This document shows positions 10,808 through 22,637 of a stretch of 64,000 nt of DNA, piece by piece (position 1 is the first letter of the stretch; every line of letters starts with the position of its first letter). The position numbers and the translations under genes are program-made. The DNA comes from Mya arenaria. Lineage: Eukaryota > Mollusca > Bivalvia > Myida > Myidae. The stretch spans positions 86,514,915 through 86,578,914 of the forward strand of contig NC_069124.1 in NCBI RefSeq assembly GCF_026914265.1. The letters run 5' to 3'. The notes under the pieces are model-generated. The model worked only from the letters and a program-made list of their open reading frames with translations. It was not told the DNA's origin and ran no database searches.

Positions 10808-11854
10808 TCACAAAGATGCAGTGTTAGCTGTATTAGCGTTAAGCGAATATTTAGACTGTTTTAAAAGAACTTGTTTAAACAAATTTTCTTCGTTATTATG
10901 TTTACGGGAATTCCCTTTTCGCTTATTCAAAATTGTTCTGCGGACATGTAGTCTTGGATGGGTAAACGGGAGGTCAAGCGATTCCCGACCCGACACACTA
11001 TCACTCTCATCGTCCGGGGTTAGATCTCGCTGCTCCAACCCTTCGTCCTCTGTACCGGAACTATAGGCGCTGTCAGTTAGGCTGTCCGTGTCCGCCTTAA
11101 GAGACCACGGGAAGTGGCCTTGTGATACTCGCGGCCCTGGTTTGCTGACGCTAGTTTGTTTTGGGTATATCGTATTACTGTCATTTGAGTAATCTGTCGT
11201 ATGATCAACAGCCAATTGTTCATTTGCTTTCGTGAGACAGGTATCACGTTCGATTGATACTTTTTTCTCCATTTCGCCATGTTCAGACATGGTCCCCTTT
11301 CTTACAGGGGAATAATGTGTTGTTCGTTTATGACTGGCGGATTGTGCGATGCGGGAGTGCAGCCAGTCTGGTGAGTCTCGGACTTCCTGCACGGGTGACG
11401 GTACCACCACCCCGACGAACCCATTGAGGCTGCGGATCTCCGCGTGGCGACGGGCGCGCTGCAGGTCCGCGGGCAGGCTGCAAATTGAGGACCGAGGCGA
11501 CATACTGTCCATCAAAGTCACACCCTTCCGGTCATCATCTTTGCGGCTCGAATGGCACGTGTATAGTTCATTGAACTGCTCACTTGTTCGAGAGTTTGAT
11601 ATTGCCTTCATTTTAGCTGTGTAAGCCAACATAGATTTTTCTAAAACCTTTCTTTGTTGATCTAAGTCACCAATACTTTTCCGATGGATAGTGTCCATAA
11701 AACCTTTGTTGGTACGCAGTTCATTCTCGGTCTTGCGAAGGTTGGCCTGTGTCTCAGTGTTCATCTCCGCCGGCACGCGGGTTCGGTCAGATTTTGCCGT
11801 CGGATAACTCGCATGCTTCGTTATAGTTCGTCTGCGCGGTGAAAATTGACGCAT
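10808..11854 (-). CDS. Uncharacterised 348-residue protein gene
   Basis: I do not recognise the family. The frame is open for 348 codons in a GC-richer block than the flanks. The N-terminus is basic (residues 1-27, Arg/Lys-rich). Residues about 30-100 are charged and probably helical or coiled-coil (KTENELR, DLDQQRKVLEKSM). Residues 115-165 hold SP motifs and VVVPSPVQEV. Residues 255-297 are acidic and Ser/Thr-rich (SSGTEDEGLEQ, TPDDESDS), followed by a basic tail. No signal peptide or membrane segment is seen, so a largely disordered cytoplasmic or nuclear protein is inferred. The ATG at 11854 is the first in frame after a strong acceptor (TTTGTTTTTTCAG, exon starting 11870). The promoter elements and UTR intron just upstream support a real single-coding-exon gene. 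The stop is followed by an AATAAA 14 bp later. Its start, with no upstream in-frame extension, is fairly secure. Confidence 0.75.
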   Translation of the reverse strand: MRQFSPRRRTITKHASYPTAKSDRTRVPAEMNTETQANLRKTENELRTNKGFMDTIHRKSIGDLDQQRKVLEKSMLAYTAKMKAISNSRTSEQFNELYTCHSSRKDDDRKGVTLMDSMSPRSSICSLPADLQRARRHAEIRSLNGFVGVVVPSPVQEVRDSPDWLHSRIAQSASHKRTTHYSPVRKGTMSEHGEMEKKVSIERDTCLTKANEQLAVDHTTDYSNDSNTIYPKQTSVSKPGPRVSQGHFPWSLKADTDSLTDSAYSSGTEDEGLEQRDLTPDDESDSVSGRESLDLPFTHPRLHVRRTILNKRKGNSRKHNNEENLFKQVLLKQSKYSLNANTANTASL

Positions 11855-11870
11855 TTTGAGAATTTTTCTT

Positions 11871-11998
11871 CTGAAAAAACAAAGTGTAATAATAAATGAT
11901 ATTTTTCTTTTAGTAAATGTTGTTATCTTTAATGCTCAAACATAATAAATCGTAAAAACATAAAACAAATATATTATAAATACTAATAGTTGACGTAC
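11871..11998 (-). other. Probable 5'-UTR intron
   Basis: On the minus strand AAGTTG|GTACGT (donor, exon ends at 11999) and a T-rich tract ending TTTTTTCAG (acceptor, exon resumes at 11870) bracket 128 bp. This places a short noncoding first exon (about 12025-11999) upstream of the 348-codon frame. Prediction only; no transcript evidence. Confidence 0.5.
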
Positions 11999-12051
11999 CA
12001 ACTTTCGGTAGGTAAGGTGCCGAATTGAATTATGATCTCAAGCTGCTTGGC

Positions 12052-12077
12052 TTTTATAAGCCTGCTCAATGACGTAA
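12052..12077 (-). promoter_or_regulatory. TATA box with CRE-like site
   Basis: TATAAAA (12052-12058, minus strand) lies about 180 bp upstream of the start codon and about 53-59 bp upstream of the predicted donor. TTACGTCA (12070-12077), a CREB/ATF-type half-palindrome, lies 12 bp further upstream. A transcription start near 12022-12028 would be expected. The order CRE-TATA-exon-intron-ATG is coherent and suggests cAMP/CREB-responsive control (inference). Confidence 0.5.
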
Positions 12078-14087
12078 ACTTCAAGGGTATTACAATGGTT
12101 GTTTATTCAATAATCAATCCTTGATTTATTTTATCACGCGGATAGCTTAAAAAGTTACTTGGTCCTTCTATGATCGTCTTATGATCGTTCTATAGTCGAA
12201 CCAAATGTTTGGTTACTGTTTACAATGTGGCATTGAAATGGAACGTGTCAAAACATTGTAGTACTTAAGTGGCCATTCAGTAGTGAGGGCTTGTACTGCA
12301 TATTTGCATGTTAATAATTACGACTTATGGGCTAGATTTTAGACTATAGTTTCCCCTAATGGTTTAAACACAGATACTGGACAATGCCTGGCACCTGATG
12401 GTCTGAATTGTAGGGTACCGTTCCCTGCAATTAAGGTTCGGTATACGATTCGCTGCAGTTGATAAATTATTTAAATGCTTAATCAATTAATACATGCATT
12501 TATTTGATTAGTTAAATTTTCAGTAAAAAAATAATATTTAGTCACCGTAGTTGAAAATTGCTAAAGTTCGTATTTCTTAATATTAATTTGCCTTTAAACC
12601 ATATCAAAACGATTTCGGCATCGAAGCAATTAGGGGCATTAGAAAAGTGCATTAATATTGTACACTGACTATCACTGACCATCTTGGGTTCAATAACGAG
12701 ACCCACATTGCCCTTGTGGTGGTCATGTTTGTCTTTGGTCAATCATACGCAGTTTCTCAAACACTCTAGTCCGATGTCTTGCAATTAGTTTATACATGGA
12801 ATAAACGTGGGAATTACTTAAACAGTTTACACACGCTGGCCATTCATTGAATGAAAGGACAGTTTTCTTAAAAGTGGCTCACCTTTTTCATTCGACTTTC
12901 ACAAGCCTGTTGAAATATGGCGTGGTGGCACAGTGTTATGCACATTGCTTTGACAATGTCAAAACAAACCAGTGCAACAAGTAACCATTATGATAAAATA
13001 TCGTGATAACGGAAACGTTTGTGGCATTTTAATCATCTGAATAAGGAGTACAGGAATCTTAAATATACGGATGATCCATAGATAACATATCATTACCAAT
13101 TACCAATATTGAATGCGCTTCATTTCATTTTGTGAATCAGAACTATTTTGAGGTATGCCCGATATTAAATTTGACTACATTATGACGATATTCATGTAAG
13201 AAACCATTCATACTGCTACTCCAGAAGGTCAACCATTGTCTATTGCTGAGGGAGAATCAAATACGGAACCCATTTGATGACCTCCTAATGTACTTCTCGT
13301 GTGTCATTCGTTGAGAATCTTGAATGTTTATTAATGAAACCATGCGTACTTCATAAATACTATCACCATACCACTCTATATATCTACATTGGTCATCTCA
13401 TTCAATTTTAACCTTTTGATATATAGTCATGTGAAATACACATTTTATATTTGTATATATAGATACATATTTAAAATGAGAAAGTCCCTATCGATAACGG
13501 TACTTTACCAGTGGTCAGTTCAAATGGTGTGGGATGCGCAACACAATGCATAAAGTGCATGTGGGCATTTTCTAGGTGATTTATGAGATCTTTCAATCAA
13601 GGAGTAAATATGTACTTTAGCTGCCAGAAAGGCTGAATGGTCAAAGAAAGAACGCAATAATGTCAAAATAATCCTGGATATTTTTAAAAGCGATAAGGCG
13701 ATTAGTAAATGAAATAAACAGATTAAAGTTTACTTATAACTTAATTCCCAAGGTGAAGTGGAACAAATAACCCATTCAAGTTGTTCGTGCACTTTACTGA
13801 CAACATACACTTGCACAGCTGACCACCTTGTTTTCGTTCTTGGAATGCACTTTGAATTTAAGCAATGACGTCTTTAAAGAAGTTCAACATTTGGTCACCA
13901 TTTGAACAAATCTGCTGTATGATAAATAATATGAAAGAAAGTCATAATTGTAGGACTCACAAATGCACAGGGTCTCACACATGTACACATTTGCCCTACA
14001 TGTGGAGGTTTGCTCTCCGCTATATGCGAAAAATATCAAAAGTGATTCCCAGGAATCATTAGATGTGCGTCAAAGTCAAAGTACGTA
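12078..14087. other. Intergenic, nothing recognised
   Basis: About 2 kb of AT-rich sequence with only short open frames. No RNA gene, repeat array or LINE domain was seen. It would hold any distal promoter elements of the minus-strand gene. Confidence 0.5.
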
Positions 14088-14377
14088 ATGCACCAGTCAA
14101 TGCTAACCACGCCCCCCCCGGTCCGGGGGTATACCGGGGATAGCCGAGGAAATGGACCGTGTTTTTACCTTTCAGATGGCCCCGCAGTGCCAGGTGAATG
14201 CGGTGGTTTTGTCTTCGCGTAAACTTTAGCGGGGAATGGGCCTTTCCTAGGGTCACTTGGGTGCGGGGGCATTTGGCGGGGATTTTACCAACCGGGGTTG
14301 GCTGGACCGAAAGTCAAAGTCCCCGCTATTCCCCGGGCCTGGGGGGGGGGGGGCGTGGTTACAATTGACTGGTGCAT
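14088..14377 (+). mobile_element. MITE, family D (G/C-run ends), copy 1
   Basis: Starts ATGCACCAGTCAATGCTAACCACGCCCCCC and ends GGGGGCGTGGTTACAATTGACTGGTGCAT, a near-perfect inverted pair of about 30 bp ending in homopolymer C/G runs. The interior GGGGGTATACCGGGGATAGCCG recurs in the copy at 38743-39044. Small open frames within it are by-products. Confidence 0.75.
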
Positions 14378-14593
14378 AAGGATTGGATATTTGAGTTATG
14401 CTATTTATTTTCATTTGCTCTTCCAACATTGACCCTGTGTTAAAGTGAAACTCATATTCAAAACCAATACAAACACATGTGTAACAAATATACATTTTGA
14501 CTGATAAATCTTTACCTTCTTACTAAATAATGCATTTATGGAAAATATTAATTACTGATAACAAGATTGTAACGGTGTATACAAATTTATTTT

Positions 14594-15349
14594 ATGGTGG
14601 GACTTTATCGTCTTATAAGCTTAGTCGAGATCCGCAAATTATCTTTTCTGCAAAAGATAATGACGTTGCCTTCCGATAGTTTAACGCGACAACTTTTTAT
14701 AAGGAAATATATAACATTTCTTAATCGCCGAACAAGTAATCCAATGCTTGGCTTTATACCTGACATATGCGCTTTTGTAAACAAATACCGCTTACAAGAT
14801 AGCCTTAACGATTTCATATTGCATAATGTCGCGCGTTCGAAGTCGAGCTGGAAAAGCTCTATTCATAAAACCGTGAAACAGACAGAACTTACTTTATGGC
14901 GCGAAAGACTTATTAGCGACAGGGATTTTTTACTATTCAAAAATCTCCATAAACAAATTGAGCCATGTGTTGTGTGGCAGTCCGCAAATAATCGCTCGGA
15001 CTTAAAACTTGCGCACTTTATTGCTAACTTGTGGCTAGACAAGCCCTCTTTACTGCACTCCGTCTGCTTAATTTGCAAACGCGTGTTCTTTAACAAAACC
15101 GAGCATATCGTGTTTGCTTGTCCGTGTACAGCAGCTGTTCGCGATAGTTTTTATTGTGATATAAACATGGTATTTGGTCAATATGTCGGATCCGACTTAG
15201 CTAAAAAAGATTCGACAATTTTCAGAGATTTTGTTTTAGGGAGTAAGTACATACAAAATGAAGACTATAATCAATTACTGTTATGCAAGCTCAGTTTTCG
15301 TTATGTACAAGATGCGTTCAATGTATACAATACTTTCGATAGTGTTTAA
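14594..15349 (+). pseudogene. LINE ORF2 C-terminal fragment (GFIPDI family)
   Basis: 251 codons are open but this is only the region after the reverse-transcriptase domain. The GFIPDI motif (about residue 54) and the layout WRSTVxK-like / EPCVVWQ / C-x2-C...H-x4-C (a cysteine-histidine cluster near residues 175-195) are shared with the minus-strand LINEs at 23356-25525 and 58345-61490. The copy is 5'-truncated just before residue 1; the ATG is incidental. It would be part of a non-LTR retrotransposon polyprotein. Confidence 0.7.
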
Positions 15350-15600
15350 ATAATACTGAAACAGTGGCATTTGTGCATATATTGCGTAAGATGATTATGT
15401 CTATATTGTATGATCATACAATTGCTGTAAGTTTGTCATAAATATTGTGTTTGACTTGAACCCATTGTATACATGTATGTATTACTCTCATGCTACTTCT
15501 TGCATGAATATACTTTTTCTACTGACATATTTAAACATGCTTATATATATTACATTGTGTTCTAATCTCCCACGCAGAGGATATATTGAAATAAATGAAT
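15350..15600 (+). repeat. LINE 3' UTR and tail
   Basis: Noncoding sequence after the LINE frame, ending GAAATAAATGAATGA with an AATAAA-type signal. It abuts the 29-bp minisatellite array directly. Confidence 0.5.
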
Positions 15601-17035
15601 GACACACAAAAGTTTGGAGGGAATGACGACACACACTACAGTTCAGAGGGAAGGACGACACACACTATAATTCAGAGGGAATGACGACACACACTACAGT
15701 TCAGAAGGAATGACGATATACACTACAGTTCAGAAGGAATGACGATATACACTAGAGTTCAGAGGGAATGACGACACACACTATAATTCAGAGGGAATGA
15801 CGGCACACACTATAGTTGAGAGGGAATGACGACACACACTAGAGTTCAGAGGGAATGACGACACACACTACAGTTCAGAAGGAATGACGACACACACTAG
15901 AGTTCAGAGGGAATGACGACAACACTATAATTCAGAGGGAATGACGACATACACTACAGTTCAGAAGGAATGAGACTAAAATACAGAGGGAATGGCGACA
16001 CACGATACAGTTCAGAAGGAATGACGACACACACTATAATACAGAGGGAATGACGACACACACTACAGTTTAGAGGGAATAACGACATACACTTTAGTTC
16101 AGAGGGAATGACGACACACACTATAGTTCAGAGGGAATGATGACACACACTACAGTTCAGAGGGAATGACGACACACACTACAATTCAGAGGGAATGACG
16201 ACACACACTCAGTTCAGAAGGAATGACGACACACACTACAGTTCCGAAGAAATGACGACACACACTTCAGTTCAGAAGGAATGACGACACACACTACAGT
16301 TCAGAAGAAATGACGACACACACTTCAGTTCAGAAAGAATGACGACACACACTACAGTTCAGAAGGAAAGACGACACACACACTACAGTTCAGAAGGAAT
16401 GACGACACACACTATAATTCAGATGGAATGACGACACACACTACAGTTCCGAAGGAATGACGACACACACTACAGTTAAGAGGGAATGACGACATACACT
16501 ATAGTTCAGAGGGAATAACGACATTCACTACTGTTTAGAGGGAATGACGACACACACCTTAATTTAGAGGGAATGACGACACACACTACAGTTCCGAAGG
16601 AATGACGACACACACGACAGGTAAGAGGGAGTGACGACATACACTATAGTTCAGAGGGAATGACGACATTCACTACTGTTTAGAGGGAATGACGACACAC
16701 ACTACATTTCAGAAGGAATGACGGCACACACTATAATTTAATTTAGAGGCAATAACGACACACACTACAGCTCAGAAGGAATGACGACACACACTACAGT
16801 TCAGAGGGAATGACGACACACACTATAGTTAAGAGGAAATGACGTCACACACTATAGTTCAGAGGGAATGACGACACACACTACATTTCAGAGGGAATGA
16901 CAACACACATTACAGTTTAGAATTAATGACGACACACACTTCTGTTTAGAGGGAATGACGACACACACTATAGTTCCGAGGGAATGACGATGAACATAAT
17001 AGTTAAGATGAAATGACAATGCACAACATTTCTAA
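15601..17035 (+). repeat. 29-bp minisatellite array, left arm of inverted structure
   Basis: About 48 diverged copies of GACGACACACACTACAGTTCAGAGGGAAT in tandem. Variants include CAGAAGGA and ATAATTCA. The reverse complement of the same unit fills 21337-22637. Unit length 29 excludes a conserved reading frame, and no gene is implied. Confidence 0.9.
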
Positions 17036-17648
17036 GGGCATGAGCAGACGAAGCATGCCAACTGTAAGCTGTATTTCTGGAATGATTAATTATGACTATT
17101 TGGAACACAATGACAACCGATCACAAACAGCCGTTCACGTTCGGGTTTCATTGAAAAAGGCTTGGCTCGAATACAATCCGGTCTATTGAAACTAGGGAAT
17201 GGTGACTTCCCCCGCTCATTGCCTTCACAAGTGACATTGCATTTAGTTTTTGACAATATTTATACAGAAAGGTTTGAGTAAATTTTCGTTCATTATGATC
17301 TTTCATAGTCTATGCCTGGTCATCCAAAATTCATGTTAAAGAAACAAAATTATTTATCCGTATTATATATGTAATATGTTTTCCCAAATAAATAGACTAA
17401 AACGCATACTTCGCTAGTTTATATTTGCCTTGGTTTTTTGAGAGGTAAATTTTATTGCATTTGTTTGTACATAATTATTCTTATCTATTTATGTTTTTCT
17501 AATAACAGTATAAAGGGCTTCGGATGTGGGGGATATTCTTCGTAAAGGAAAGTTTACAGGAATTGACATAGTTATATTTTTATATTCAATTTTTCAACGT
17601 GATTATCAGAACAAAGTGGATCTATCCTCCTTTTCACAATTCGTTTTA
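17036..17648 (+). repeat. Non-tandem inner part of the left inverted arm
   Basis: Matches 20703-21336 in reverse complement over about 600 bp with small indels. Shared blocks include GGCATGAGCAGACGAAGCATGCC, TCTATGCCTGGTCATCCAAAATTCATG and GATATTCTTCGTAAAGGAA. The match extends to ATCCTCCTTTTCACAATTCGTTT at its inner edge. Confidence 0.85.
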
Positions 17649-19414
17649 AATATGGCATTGTGTGTGTGTATAGATATATTTACTCTGAGCAACTAATGCT
17701 TTAAATAATATTCTTTATCGTAGCAACCCATTCACAATGTTAAATACTTTCTGTCATGCAACCCGATTGTAAGTCTGGAGTTCGTTCCCCTTACACTATC
17801 GTTATCGGAAATCAGTAAGCAGGGAACCAGACAACCAAATTGGCACTTAAAGTGTAATTTCACCGAAATGCAGTGACATCATTTAAAGGAACGCAACTTC
17901 TTTTAACGATACCTGTGCGTCGGTTGCTTTAAGCTATTTAGTCTCATTTGAGAATCGTATACAAGTTTAGAAATTTACTGCTAGCTTACACTTTTATATC
18001 TTGAAATATGCAATAAGTTAAAATCTACCGAACTCCATTCAGCATATGCATCGAACTTTATTTCTATTTTGTTTTAAAAATAACCTTGCAATAAAACAAA
18101 TATATGGTGGCATACTTCTGCCACCAGATAACCATATAATTAACTAGTTAATTAAGTGGTTAACAAGTTACGCAACTAGTTAACCACTTAATTAACTAGT
18201 TAGTTATGTTGTTAACTAGTTACTTAACTGGTTATTTTTTTTCAATAAATAAAAGATCATAACGGGAAATAAATGCATGTTAGCGCCTACAACTGCCATT
18301 CTTGTATTATTTTACCAGCTTAATGTTAAGTGGTTAACTAGTTACGTAACTAGATAAGCAGTTATCACTTATTTATAAATAGATATTGCGTAATATTTGG
18401 AATACCCGTACTGTACCATAATCCTTCTTCCGCATCTGCGCGGGAAGTATATCATACATGACATGTAGGCTATAGATTCTTTTGTTTATCATTACGATTG
18501 CCTTTTCTCAATACATGAAAGGACGAAGTTCAGTGATATACCGTGCTCTCTTGAACCTACAAGTACAACGCAATTATTGTTGGCATTATAGTGTCCGTGG
18601 CTGTCAACGGTTTGTAACGGTGTTATAACAATGGTGTCCAACTTAATTTTAGACATATTCATTACTTTATTTGCTATTTCACACGACAGGGACACAACAT
18701 GTTTTCACAATACAGCTGTGAATCTGACCAGAATTCCTTACAAGACTGGATAAAAGGATTCTTGCTTAAACATGAAATATTACCAGTAATAAATCAAACA
18801 AAGAATCGCTTAATTATCTTACAGATACAACATGTCTTCTAACAGTGTTTCTCCACAATTGTTTATTATATTTGCAACAATGGTTTATCGGATTAATTTG
18901 TCAAAATGGCTGTCAATTTTCTGTGCTATTGCCTGATGCTTTTTGACCCATGCCAAAGGAGATTTAATAAACCTGTTTAGATTCCTACGGCATATATTTC
19001 CATTTTGTCCACAGCAGTTTACTGTGATATCGATTCGTTTTAAATTTGTCCCGTATCTTTTATACCTTTACCATGTTATGTATATTGAAATGGCTTTTAT
19101 GTTATGTCGTTAATTGTAGTTATTATCTTTCTTTTTTTCTTTCATGACGAGGAACCTATGGCGTGATTCCTAAGTCGATGGATCTTCAAAAATGAAGGAC
19201 ACAATGTTGACAACCTCTCTAAGTTACAACATCGCTCTTGGGATTCTTGATAGAATGACCCCTTTGGAGTTTCTTTTAACAAGATGGGTCGCTTGACTGT
19301 GATGATCATTCTTGTAAGGCTAGTCGTAAATTTGATTTGATACTATATTCTACAAACAGCCATCGTATCAGTACGTGGATAATTGAATGCAGGTCGCTTG
19401 CGTAAAATTAACTT
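17649..19414. other. Left part of the inverted structure's spacer
   Basis: No gene recognised. Contains a near-perfect palindrome at 18142-18201 and a related TTAAGTGGTTAACTAGTTACG motif near 18325-18350. No transposase-like frame was found that would explain the flanking inverted arms. Confidence 0.5.
18142..18201. repeat. 60-bp palindrome with 23-bp perfect arms
   Basis: AACTAGTTAATTAAGTGG... (18142-18164) is exactly reverse-complemented at 18179-18201, around a 14-base centre. TTAACTAGTTA-type units continue to about 18232. The same word class recurs in the 116-bp tandem repeat at 62055-62400. Confidence 0.85.
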
Positions 19415-20010
19415 GTACAAATGGTTGTGAAATATGGGGATTCCATTCTGCTCCCGATATTAAAAGGGTTTATTAATTTTTTTAAACAATTACTAAATAT
19501 TAGATGTCAAACAACTAATGCTGCTGTTTATGGTGAAGTTGGCAAAGTGCCATTGTATGTTATACGCCAAGAAAGCAGATTGCAATATTGGTATAAGCTT
19601 GTAAATTCAAATGATAACCTGTTGTCTAGATGTTTTAAATATTGTAGCTCACTAAATATAAGCAGTTCATGGTGTTCTGATGTTAAAAACATTGTTGAAT
19701 GATTTAGGATTTAACTACCTTTGGGATGTCAGTCACTAAGTTACAGTTGTCAAAATTATTGAAAGATTATATGATCAGCACATGCAGAAATGGTATGCGA
19801 CTTAAAATGATTCGTCCAAACTTTGTACCTAGACAAGATAGAAAATGTATAAATTGCAATATGAATTTGTTAAGTTCTGAAAATGCAGCATTGTTAAGGA
19901 AAATTGCTAAATTTGTTTATATTGCCACTGAAAACGCAAAGGTGCTTTTATTTAATTTAATTATTGCCGATTATTATTTGAATAGCTATATTTATATTTG
20001 TTCTTGAATT
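19415..20010 (+). pseudogene. LINE C-terminal fragment (NAAVYGE family)
   Basis: Three frames together read C-E-I-W-G-F, then TTNAAVYGEVGKVPLYVIRQ, then a SVTKLQ block. This is the conserved region downstream of the reverse transcriptase in a mollusc-type LINE. Frameshifts occur near 19465 and 19700, and the copy ends without a recognisable 3' tail. Related minus-strand fragments lie at 29282-30485 and probably 25526-26200. Inactive. Confidence 0.65.
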
Positions 20011-20702
20011 TATGCTTTTCTTATACAACATTAATGTCAATTATGTTTTTTAATGGCGCCGTATATGTATATATAAGCATTTGGCTACAAACATGTTAAT
20101 GTTAATGTCTATTAAAATTCCTGTTCTGTTCATTTTACACAATAGACGTAATTCAATAACTGTTACTACTCCATTCAACAATGACCAGTATGAGAAAAGA
20201 TCTAAGAAATATGTGACAGCTTCTTCTCAGCTATCTCTGTCACGCCTGCAACTTCATTAGGGTAGGATCCTTTGTCAACTAGAGATCGTATGTTTTAAGT
20301 ACCTCTCAACGACACGGTAACTTAAAAAGTAGCCTTTTGTTAGTTAGGTGGAACTCAGCAGCCATTATGTCCTACAATGTATTCATGCAGTAAGATCCAA
20401 CTGAAAATTACGTGTACCCTAGGTACCGGGTATTTAAGGAAAATGTTGGCATCAGCAAACAACCCGGTCTAAGAAGATATGATCACATTTGCATACTTGA
20501 AATGTCTTTAATGTAACGGGTAAAGTACTGTACGCGAAGAACGCTGGAGAGAATACTGGATATCTCTGATCTTTGACACTATGTTGAGTTCAAATGGCAA
20601 CGAAAGACTGTTGTTAACATTATCTTTTACTCCTAAGTCTTCTAACTGTGGGGAATAGCAGGTATATTGTTGGATATTCAGACATGGATGAAAGCGCTCA
20701 AA
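20011..20702. other. Right part of the inverted structure's spacer
   Basis: No gene or repeat recognised. Confidence 0.5.
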
Positions 20703-21336
20703 CGAATTGCGAAAAGGAGGATACATGCATCCACTTTGTTCTGATACTCACGTTGAAAAATTGAATGATTATGTAAACATTTAAATATGTCAATTCATGT
20801 AAATCTTCCTTTACGAAGAATATCCCCTACCTCCGAATCCCTATATACTGTTATAAGAAAAACATTAATAGATAAAAATAGTTATGTACAAACAAATGCA
20901 ATAAAATTTACCTCTCAAAAAACCAAGGCAAATATAAACTAGCGAAGTATGTGTTTTAGGCTATATATATATATATAACATATATAATACGGATAAATAA
21001 TTTTGTTTATTTAACATGAATTTTGGATGACCAGGCATAGACTATGAAAGATCCTATTAAACGCAAATTTACTCAAACCTCTCTGTATAAATATTGTCAG
21101 AAACTAAATGCAATGTCACTTGTGAAGGCAGTGAGCGGGGGAAGTCAACATTCCCTAGTTTCAATAGACTGGGTTGTATTTGAGCCAAGTCTTTTCAATG
21201 ACAACCTAACGTAAACGGATGTTTGTGATCGGTTGTCATTGTGTTCCAAATAGTCATAATTAATCATTCCAGAAATACAGCTTACAGTTGGCATGCTTCG
21301 TCTGTTCATGCCCTTAAAAATGTTGTGCATTGTCAT
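20703..21336 (-). repeat. Non-tandem inner part of the right inverted arm
   Basis: Reverse complement of 17036-17648. It includes a longer TATATATATATATA stretch near 20963 than the left arm, and differs by scattered substitutions, so the arms have diverged since duplication. Confidence 0.85.
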
Positions 21337-22637
21337 TCCATCTGAACTATAGTGTGCATCGCCATTCCCTCTGAAATATAGTGTGTGTCGTTATTACCTC
21401 TGAATAATAGTGTGTCGCCATTCCCTCTGAACAAAAGTCTGTATCGTCATTCCCTCTAAACTATAGTGTGTATCGTCATTCCCTCTGAACTATAGTGTGC
21501 ATCGTTATTCCCTCTGAACTATAATGTGTGTCGTCATTCCCTCTGAACTATAGTGTGTGTCGTCATTCCCTCTGAACTATAGTGTGTGTCGTCATTCCCT
21601 CTGAACTATAGTGTGTGTCGTCATTCCCTCTAAACTATAGTGTGTATCGTCATTCCCTCTGAACTATAGTGTGCATCGTTATTCCCTCTGAACTATAATG
21701 TGTGTCGTCATTCCCTCTGAACTATAGTGTGTGTCGTCATTCCCTCTGAACTATAGTGTGTGTCGTCATTCCCTCTGAACTATAGTGTGTGTCGTCATTC
21801 CCTCTAAACTATAGTGTGTGTCGTCATTCCCTCTGAACTGTAGTGTGTGTCGTCATTCCCTCTGAAAGTATAGTGTGTGTCGTCATTCCCTCTGAACTAT
21901 AGTGTGTGTCGTCATTCCCTCTGAACTGTAGTGTGTGTCGTCATTCCCTCTGAACTGTAGTGTGTGTCGTCATTCTCTCTGAAAGTATAGTGCGTGTCGT
22001 CATTCCCTCTGAACTATAGTGTGTGTCGTCATTCCCTCTGAACTATAGTGTGTGTCGTCATTCCCTCTGAACTGTAGTGTGTGTCGTCATTCCCTCTGAA
22101 AGTATAGTGTGTGTCGTCATTCCCTCTGAACTATAATGTGTGTCGTCATTCCCTCTGAACTATAGTGTGTGTCGTCATTCCCTCTGAACTATAGTGTGTG
22201 TCGTCATTTCCTCTGAACTATAGTGTGTGTCGTCATTCCCTCTCAACTATAGTGTGTGTCGTCATTCCCTCTGAACTGTAGTGTGTGTCGTCATTCCCTC
22301 TGAAAGTATAGTGTGTGTCGTCATTCCCTCTGAACTATAGTGTGTGTCGTCATTCCCTCTGAACTGTAGTGTGTGTCGTCATTCCCTCTGAACTGTAGTG
22401 TGTGTCGTCATTCCCTCTGAAAGTATAGTGTGTGTCGTCATTCCCTCTGAACTATAGTGTGTGTCGTCATTCCTTCGGAACTATAGTGTGTGTCGTCATT
22501 CCCTCTGAACTGTAGTGTGTGTCGTCATTCCCTCTGAAAGTATAGTGTGTGTCGTCATTCCCTCTGAACTGTAGTGTGTGTCGTCATTCCCTCTGAACTG
22601 TAGTGTGTGTCGTCATTCCCTTTAAACATTTGTGTGT
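21337..22637 (-). repeat. 29-bp minisatellite array, right arm
   Basis: About 44 copies of the unit seen on the plus strand as CTATAGTGTGTGTCGTCATTCCCTCTGAA. Copies are more uniform here than in the left array, with recurrent AAAGTATAG variants and one internal duplication (about 21440-21620 against 21630-21810). The outer edge ends ...TTTGTGTGTC, mirroring GACACACAAA at the left edge. Confidence 0.9.

Noticed and set aside
10821..11624. Plus-strand frames of 81-91 codons
   Set aside because: Antisense to the 348-codon gene, with no supporting signal of their own.
15601..22637. 29-bp arrays as CRISPR
   Set aside because: Units are directly tandem without spacers, imperfect, and in a eukaryotic context; they are minisatellites.
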